Positions 4,904 through 9,753 of a DNA stretch of 9,753 bases are shown here, in pieces. Position 1 is the stretch's first letter. Every line of letters starts with the position of its first letter. Under the pieces are notes generated by a model. It ran no database searches, was not told the DNA's origin, and saw only the letters and a program-made list of their open reading frames with translations. Where the stretch lies: assembly GCA_037439425.1 (NCBI GenBank), contig JBBIWA010000119.1, forward strand, positions 1 through 9,753, written 5' to 3'. The position numbers and the translations under genes are program-made. Source of the DNA: JBBIWA01 sp037439425 (GTDB lineage: Bacteria; Acidobacteriota; Blastocatellia; RBC074).

Positions 4904-7180
4904 ATGTTTTCCCACGCGAATGGAAGTGACAATTGGCATAAAGCTGAGTCGGGCGATGTCGCCAAGATGCAGGCCTGGTGGCGACCTGTGGCTTTGCTGA
5001 CCGCCGTCGTTGTGGTCCTCATCCTGGCCAGGGCAGTTGGACTGGACGAGCGGCTGTCCGAGATACGCCACTGGATTAATGGGCTGGGTGCCTGGGGGCC
5101 ACTGGTCTTTGTGCTTCTCTATGCTGCAGCAGTGGTTGCTGCGCTGCCGGGTTCGGCGCTCACGGTGGTTGCCGGAGCACTCTTCGGGTCGGTACTCGGC
5201 GTCATCGTCGTCAGCCTGGCATCAACACTGGGAGCGAGTTTAGCGTTTCTCCTGGCCCGCTATTTGGCGCGGGATGCCACCGCCCGCTGGCTGGCTCAAA
5301 GTGAGAAGTTTCGCCGGCTGGATCAACTGACCGAAGAGCGTGGAGCGATCATCGTGGCGCTAACCAGGCTGGTGCCGCTCTTTCCTTTCAATCTGCTCAA
5401 TTACGGGTTCGGGCTGACGCGCGTGCCATTTAGGACTTATGTCTTTTGGTCCTGGCTTTGTATGTTGCCAGGTACAGTTCTCTACGTGGTTGGGGCAGAT
5501 ACTGTTACTAAGGGGCTGGTTGAAGGAGAACTTCCCTGGGGATTGATTGTAGTTCTGCTGAGCGCTGCGCTTTTGGTAGCGATCTTGGTTCGGTACGCGC
5601 GGCGACAATTGAGTGAAAGGATGGAGACCAAGATGCTAAGAGCTGAGCTTACTGCTCCTGTTAACAGTGCGCTTCAAGTCGCGCCGATGGATGAGCACAA
5701 CACTACTCTTGTTACCAACGTTCATCCGCCCGACTGGGTCAACCCAGAACCTGCGCCTCGATACAACTTGGTTGTGATTGGTGCAGGCACGGCAGGGCTC
5801 GTCACGGCGGCTGGGGCGGCTGGCCTGGGGGCCAGGGTGGCTCTGGTGGAACGCTCTCTTCTCGGTGGCGACTGCCTCAACGTGGGATGTGTGCCATCGA
5901 AGGCGGTCATTCGATCTTCACGCGCCTATGCTGATGTCCGCGATGCCCACTTGTTTGGGGTGAGAGTGCCGCACGGAACCGAAGTCGATTTTCCCGCCGT
6001 GATGGAACGCATGAGGCGCATCCGAGCGCGAATTAGCCATCACGATTCGGCCTGGCGATTCCAGGAGTTGGGTGTGGATGTCTTTTTAGGAGAGGCTCGC
6101 TTTACCAGCCGCGACACAGTAGAGGTTGGCCGACAAACTTTGCGCTTCAAGAAAGCGGTGATCGCCACGGGCGCCCGCGCCGTTGAGCCGCCGATTGAAG
6201 GATTGGCTGAAGCCGGCTACCTCACCAACGAGACGGTCTTCTCGTTGACTGAACGCCCAGAACATCTGGCCGTCATCGGCGGCGGACCGATTGGCTGTGA
6301 GCTGGCGCAAGCATTCCGTCGCTTAGGCTCTCAAGTCACGCTCATCGAAATGGCCCCGCAACTGCTGATTCGAGAAGACGCTGACGCCGCCGAGATTCTG
6401 ACTTGCGCGCTCCGGCGCGATGGGGTTGACATCAGGTTAGGGACGAAAGTCACACGAGTCACGCTCTTGGGTGGAAAAAAGCTGATTCACCTGGAGAACA
6501 ACGGCAGCACTGATCTGCTTGCCGTAGATGAAATTCTCGTCGGCGTGGGTCGAGCGCCGAACGTTGAAGGCTTGAGTCTGGACATCGTTGGTGTCGAGTA
6601 TGACAGGAGAAATGGAATTATTGTGAATGATCGGCTTCAGACGACAAATCCTCGCATCTATGCGGCGGGAGATGTCTGCATGAGATACAAATTCACTCAC
6701 GCCGCGGATGCGGCGGCGCGCATTGTCATCCAGAATGCTCTCTTCTTGGGCCGGAAGAAACTAAGCGCCATCACCATCCCCTGGTGCACTTACACTGACC
6801 CGGAGGTGGCTCACGTTGGGCTCTCGGAGAGAGAGGCTCAGGAAAGAGGAATTCCGATAAACACATTCATGATCGCTCTCGGCAACGTAGACCGGGCCCT
6901 TGCCGACGGGGAAGAAGAAGGATTTGTCAAAATCCTCGTCAAGAAAAGGACGGACAAAATTCTCGGAGCGACCATTGTTGCCCGTCATGCCGGGGAGATG
7001 ATCAATGAGATCACTCTGGCGATGGTGGAGCGCATCGGCTTGGGGAGATTGGCCAGCGTCATCCATCCCTATCCGACGCAAGCGGAGGCGATCAAGAAGG
7101 CCGCCGATGCCTATCAGCGCACGCGGCTGACGCCGGGCGTAAAGAAAATGCTCGGCCATTGGCTGGCCTGGACACGATAG
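4904..7180 (+). CDS. TVP38/TMEM64 membrane domain fused to mercuric-reductase-like FAD disulfide oxidoreductase
   Basis: This 758-residue fusion has two parts. Residues about 25-235 form a TVP38/TMEM64 (SNARE-associated/DedA-like) membrane domain with several hydrophobic helices and the region LTRLVPLFPFNLLNYGFG at 153-170. Residues about 286-735 form a class I pyridine-nucleotide disulfide oxidoreductase: FAD motif GAGTAG at 293-298, redox-active CLNVGC (Cys324, Cys329), NAD(P)H motif GGGPIGCELA at 459-468, second FAD motif AAGD at 587-590, and a dimerisation domain ending HPYPTQAEA (721-729). The last motif has Tyr where glutathione reductase and lipoamide dehydrogenase use His, as in MerA. 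The N-terminal metal-binding domain and C-terminal Cys pair of true MerA are absent, so Hg(II) reduction is doubtful. ATG 4904 has AGGAG 8 bases upstream (4891-4895); GTG 4868 is inside the repeat and is rejected. An internal ATG at 5633, after GGAG, could start a soluble reductase. Confidence 0.92.
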   Translation: MFSHANGSDNWHKAESGDVAKMQAWWRPVALLTAVVVVLILARAVGLDERLSEIRHWINGLGAWGPLVFVLLYAAAVVAALPGSALTVVAGALFGSVLGVIVVSLASTLGASLAFLLARYLARDATARWLAQSEKFRRLDQLTEERGAIIVALTRLVPLFPFNLLNYGFGLTRVPFRTYVFWSWLCMLPGTVLYVVGADTVTKGLVEGELPWGLIVVLLSAALLVAILVRYARRQLSERMETKMLRAELTAPVNSALQVAPMDEHNTTLVTNVHPPDWVNPEPAPRYNLVVIGAGTAGLVTAAGAAGLGARVALVERSLLGGDCLNVGCVPSKAVIRSSRAYADVRDAHLFGVRVPHGTEVDFPAVMERMRRIRARISHHDSAWRFQELGVDVFLGEARFTSRDTVEVGRQTLRFKKAVIATGARAVEPPIEGLAEAGYLTNETVFSLTERPEHLAVIGGGPIGCELAQAFRRLGSQVTLIEMAPQLLIREDADAAEILTCALRRDGVDIRLGTKVTRVTLLGGKKLIHLENNGSTDLLAVDEILVGVGRAPNVEGLSLDIVGVEYDRRNGIIVNDRLQTTNPRIYAAGDVCMRYKFTHAADAAARIVIQNALFLGRKKLSAITIPWCTYTDPEVAHVGLSEREAQERGIPINTFMIALGNVDRALADGEEEGFVKILVKKRTDKILGATIVARHAGEMINEITLAMVERIGLGRLASVIHPYPTQAEAIKKAADAYQRTRLTPGVKKMLGHWLAWTR

Positions 7181-7236
7181 TCGGGTTCTTTCGCATCGTT
7201 CGTCTGTTTCGTGGGCTATTCTTGCAGGAGGGATAT

Positions 7237-8025
7237 ATGAGCTTTGCTGAACTCGAAAAACAGTTCATCCGTGAAAGAGCTTATCCTGATTTTGACTGGG
7301 TGAGTTTTGACCGGCCGTCGCCCGTGAACCCACTCACGAAGCCTGTGTCCGAATCTCGCCTGGCCATGGTGACGACCGCCGGCGTGCATCTTAAAACCGA
7401 TCCACCGTTCAATTTGAGAAGTCGGATTGGGGACCACACCTATCGTGAAATTCCCAATGAGGCGAATTTGGATGATCTCGTGTTGTCGCACATCGGCTAC
7501 GACACCAAGCGCGCGAGTGCCGATAAGAATTGCGTCTTTCCGTTAGATCGGCTGCGGGAGCTGGAAGCCGACGGCGTGATTGGCGAGCTGGCTCCTCGGC
7601 ACTTCTCGTTCATGGGTTACGTGGCCGTGACCGATCCGTTGGTCAATGAGACGGCGCCGGAGGTGGCCAAGAAGCTCAAAGCCGATCGCGTCGATCTGGT
7701 GCTGCTGGTGCCAGCCTGACCGGTTTGTAATCAGTCCGTGGGGCTGATTCAACGCGTGCTGGATGAAGCCGGGCTGACGACGATTTCGCTCACGCTCGTT
7801 CGGGAGATCACCGAGATGGTAAAACCCTCTCGCACGCTCTACATCCAGCATCCTTTCGGCCACACATTTGGTGATCTCTTTGATCGCGAGCTTCAGCGGC
7901 GCATCCTGCTGGATTGCTTCAAAGCCGCCGAAGAAGTCACTGAACCTGGCGCGATCCTGACACTCCCTTACCGGTGGACGAAAGATGATCTCAGAGAAAA
8001 ACAACTGCTCAAGCAAGCCCACTGA
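7237..8025 (+). CDS. GrdB/PrdB-family selenoprotein with UGA-encoded selenocysteine
   Basis: This is a 262-residue protein of the glycine/sarcosine/betaine/D-proline reductase selenoprotein B family, read through TGA 7717-7719 as selenocysteine 161. Before the TGA, VDLVLLVPA (152-160) matches the family segment that precedes the Sec; after it the frame continues UPVCNQSVG, a UxxC redox motif with Cys164, then LIQRVLDEAGLTTISL and IQHPFGHTFG (about 203-212), consistent with one continuous domain. A SECIS-like hairpin follows the TGA (7725-7752). The ATG at 7237 has AGGAGGG at 7226-7232. In GrdB and PrdB the Sec takes part in reductive bond cleavage; this protein is shorter than GrdB, and its substrate is unknown. 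It starts 56 bp after the fusion gene and overlaps the cytochrome gene. If TGA were a plain stop, only 160 residues would be made. No selA, selB, selC or selD gene is in the window. Confidence 0.88.
7725..7752 (+). promoter_or_regulatory. Candidate bacterial SECIS element
   Basis: AAUCAG (7729-7734) pairs perfectly with CUGAUU (7744-7749). The stem continues as U7735-G7743 (wobble), C7736-G7742 and C7737-G7741, leaving a 3-nt apical loop GUG (7738-7740). Below a bulged U7728, UUG (7725-7727) pairs with CAA (7750-7752). The loop starts 18 nt after the TGA and its first base is G, which agrees with the described bacterial SECIS pattern of a short G-containing apical loop about 16-37 nt after the UGA. 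SelB would bind this hairpin. Confidence 0.8.
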
Positions 8026-9304
8026 GGTCTGCAAATCGCTGACGACTGTTCACCCAGCGAGACGCTGGCCGGGGCGGTGGATTAAACTCACGAGCGCCGG
8101 CGGCATTCTGGTGGTAACGGCGATAATCGTGGCTTCCGGCCAGCACCCACAGACGTGGACGGAACAAGCGCAACTGGATTTCTTGAAGCGACATTGGCAA
8201 GTGCCGATACCGCTGCAAGGCCAGCCTCCCGCCACGTTCTCAGCCCTGGAGGCCTCATTGGACCCGGCCAGTTGTGGAGCTTGCCATCCGAAACAGTTTG
8301 AGGATTGGAAGACGACGATTCATAGCCGGAGTGTCGGGCCAGGCTTGTTAGGGCAGACACCGAGCATGCTGCGCGAGGAGCCGGAGACGGCGGTCATGTG
8401 CTACACCTGTCATGCTCCTTTGACCGAGCAGCAGGAGGTTTATCAACCGGGCGCTGCGCTCAAACGGAATCCGCGCTTCGATGCCGCATTGCAGAAGCAG
8501 GGACTGACCTGCGCCGGCTGTCACGTAAGACGGCATCAGCGGTTCGGGCCACCTCGCCGAGATGGATCGCTTGAAGGAACGATCCCGCGAGACCGTGCGC
8601 CGCATGGCGGGGCGACGCGCACGCCCGCGTTCGAGCGTGCCGAATTTTGCATGGGCTGCCATCAGTTCGAGGAGGGCGATCGGGCACTGAACGGAAAGTT
8701 GCTGGAGAACACCTACACCGAGTGGAAGCGCAGTCCCTACGCCGAGCAAGGCATCGCCTGTCAGCGGTGTCACATGCCCGATCGCCGACATCTGTGGCGC
8801 GGCATCCACGACCCGGAGATGGTCAAGCGCGGAGTGACCATTGAACTGCGAACGAGTCAATCTCACTACGCCGTCGGCGAGAGGCTGGAGGCCAGGCTGA
8901 GCATCACCAACAGCGGCGTCGGTCATTATTTTCCGAGTTATGTCACGCCCAAGGTCATCCTGCGAATGGAGCTGCTGGATGCCGCTGGTCGTCCGATTAC
9001 TGGAAGTGCGCAGCAAGAGGTGGTGGGTCGCGAGGTGACGTTAGATCTCACTGAGGAGATTTCCGACACCCGAATTCCTCCGAAAGGCACGCACACGATG
9101 AGGTATGTTCGTCCGATTGATCGCCCGAGCCTCAAGCTCAAAGCAGTCGTTGAAGTTCATCCTGATGAGTTCTATCGGAGGTTCTACGAAGCGAGGCTCG
9201 CTGGCCCACTTCCGACGAAGCAGAAACAGTTGATCAAACAGGCGCTCGCGGAGACGAAGCGGTCTCCCTACAAGATCTTCGAACAGGAAGTCCCTCTATC
9301 CTGA
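7985..9304 (+). CDS. Membrane-anchored pentaheme c-type cytochrome
   Basis: This 439-residue multiheme cytochrome has five CxxCH heme sites: CGACH 97-101, CYTCH 139-143, CAGCH 176-180, CMGCH 222-226 and CQRCH 259-263. A hydrophobic segment at about 35-51, after a basic stretch, is an export signal or anchor, so hemes are attached in the periplasm. The second half (about 284-395) has no hemes; it contains NSGVGHYFPSY (309-319), resembling the N-x-G-x-GH-x-x-P motif found in cytochrome c554-like proteins, followed by a beta-rich region. ATG 7985 overlaps the end of the selenoprotein gene by 41 bp and has only a weak purine-rich site (GGTGG near 7973), so translational coupling is likely, and a somewhat later start is possible. 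It probably carries electrons for, or reduces, the substrate handled by the operon; no specific substrate can be named. Confidence 0.87.
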   Translation: MISEKNNCSSKPTEVCKSLTTVHPARRWPGRWIKLTSAGGILVVTAIIVASGQHPQTWTEQAQLDFLKRHWQVPIPLQGQPPATFSALEASLDPASCGACHPKQFEDWKTTIHSRSVGPGLLGQTPSMLREEPETAVMCYTCHAPLTEQQEVYQPGAALKRNPRFDAALQKQGLTCAGCHVRRHQRFGPPRRDGSLEGTIPRDRAPHGGATRTPAFERAEFCMGCHQFEEGDRALNGKLLENTYTEWKRSPYAEQGIACQRCHMPDRRHLWRGIHDPEMVKRGVTIELRTSQSHYAVGERLEARLSITNSGVGHYFPSYVTPKVILRMELLDAAGRPITGSAQQEVVGREVTLDLTEEISDTRIPPKGTHTMRYVRPIDRPSLKLKAVVEVHPDEFYRRFYEARLAGPLPTKQKQLIKQALAETKRSPYKIFEQEVPLS

Positions 9305-9499
9305 CAGCGGTTCATGACGGTATTGACCCTGTGCGCTTTCTCATGCGGACTACGTAAACATCTCCGCTGCAAGCGGCGAGGCTTTGGGGGCTGAGGAGGC
9401 TTCGCGTGGGATTCTCTCTAGCATTCATCTCCACCGCAAGCCAGGGGGCAATCCAGGAATGGCAACGCTGGCCAGCCGTTGAAGGTCGGTTCACGGTAG
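9305..9499. other. Non-coding gap between convergent genes
   Basis: This 195-bp stretch separates the cytochrome gene from the oppositely oriented regulator gene. The only structure I see is a small hairpin CCGCT-GCA-AGCGG at 9364-9376 with no following T-run on either strand. No gene, clear bidirectional terminator or repeat copy is recognised. Confidence 0.5.
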
Positions 9500-9753
9500 T
9501 CATTCGCGCGCAGCCCGCTCCAGACGATTGCGGTCGAGGATGGTGATGTGTTTTCTCCCAATCTCAATGATACCAGCAGTCTTCAATTCGTTGAGCGCGG
9601 TCGTCGCGCTTTCGCGGTAGACGCCGAGCCTTTCCGCCAGATCCTGATGCGAGAGCCCTTTGACCTCATCGCCTGCCGCCTCGCGCAACAGCAGCGCCGC
9701 AATGCGCGGGAGCAGTCCTTTGAAGGTAGCTTCCTCCAGCATGCGCTCCACCT
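9500..9753 (-). CDS. Crp/Fnr-family transcriptional regulator, C-terminal part (5' end outside window)
   Basis: The minus-strand frame is open at the right edge and ends at TGA 9502-9500, giving the last 84 codons or so. It shows the end of the dimerisation helix (LPRIAALLL) and a winged helix-turn-helix: LSHQDLAERLGVYRESATTALNEL, whose RESATTALNEL is the DNA-recognition helix of Crp/Fnr proteins, followed by the wing GIIEIGRKHITILD. The cyclic-nucleotide-binding-like sensor domain is outside the window, so the signal (cAMP, oxygen, NO or other) cannot be judged. It faces the operon end to end and may or may not regulate it. The GTG at 9751 is unlikely to be the real start because the family has about 140 further N-terminal residues. 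Confidence 0.85.
   Translation of the reverse strand, partial: VERMLEEATFKGLLPRIAALLLREAAGDEVKGLSHQDLAERLGVYRESATTALNELKTAGIIEIGRKHITILDRNRLERAARE

Noticed and set aside
7237..8025. Pseudogene with a nonsense mutation at 7717
   Set aside because: The TGA falls at the family's Sec position, no frameshift or other stop occurs, and a hairpin of SECIS form follows at the right distance.
7543..8034. Minus-strand open frame of 163 codons opposite the selenoprotein TGA
   Set aside because: It spans the TGA and could look like the real gene there, but it has no recognisable family features, while the plus frame matches the GrdB/PrdB-type family on both sides of the TGA.
8348..9016. Minus-strand open frame of 222 codons inside the cytochrome gene
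   Set aside because: The plus strand carries five CxxCH motifs in one frame; the antisense frame shows no recognisable domain.
9364..9376. Small hairpin CCGCT-GCA-AGCGG as a terminator between convergent genes
   Set aside because: The stem is only 5 bp and there is no T-run on either strand.
9312..9503. Minus-strand 63-codon open frame in the convergent gap
   Set aside because: No recognisable domain, no good ribosome binding site seen, and it overlaps the end of the regulator gene.

Overview
The window reads as a stretch of bacterial chromosome of moderately high GC. Seven same-strand (+) genes run from about 311 to 9304. They are bounded on the left by the end of an IS5-family insertion sequence and on the right by a convergent, partial Crp/Fnr-type regulator gene. 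No rRNA, tRNA or CRISPR array is visible. Lineage cannot be fixed from the sequence. The mix of arsenic-type genes, a UGA-encoded selenoprotein, a pentaheme cytochrome and dispersed GGGAGCGCACGCT palindromes would suit an environmental, possibly acidobacterial or related, organism; this is a weak inference.

Layout: 1-193, IS5-family (IS903-like) element end with the transposase start on the minus strand (partial). 194-310, leader. 311-1528, ArsM-like SAM methyltransferase. 1550-2659, PiT-type phosphate transporter. 2660-2870, gap filled by a 36-bp direct repeat and nested hairpins. 2871-3824, radical SAM/Cys-rich protein of the ArsS type. 3873-4787, membrane-anchored DUF547 protein. 4788-4903, gap with a second, very regular palindromic repeat. 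4904-7180, fusion of a TVP38/TMEM64 membrane domain with a mercuric-reductase-like flavin disulfide oxidoreductase. 7237-8025, GrdB/PrdB-family selenoprotein read through an in-frame TGA at 7717-7719. 7985-9304, membrane-anchored pentaheme c-type cytochrome. 9305-9499, non-coding convergent gap. 9500-9753, C-terminal end of a Crp/Fnr regulator (minus strand).

The key observation is the selenoprotein. A naive gene caller would split it into a 160-codon gene and a short leftover. The frame stays open across the TGA, a UxxC redox motif results, and a 9-bp hairpin with a GUG apical loop lies 18 nt after the TGA, which is the arrangement expected of a bacterial SECIS.

Taken together the genes suggest a metalloid or organo-metalloid pathway. 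A PiT carrier could admit phosphate or arsenate, and an ArsM-like enzyme would methylate As(III). An ArsS-like radical SAM enzyme would make a further C-As bond, as in arsenosugar synthesis. A MerA-like reductase joined to a membrane domain, a Sec-dependent reductase and a multiheme cytochrome would supply redox chemistry. The family assignments are well supported; the integrated pathway is inference.
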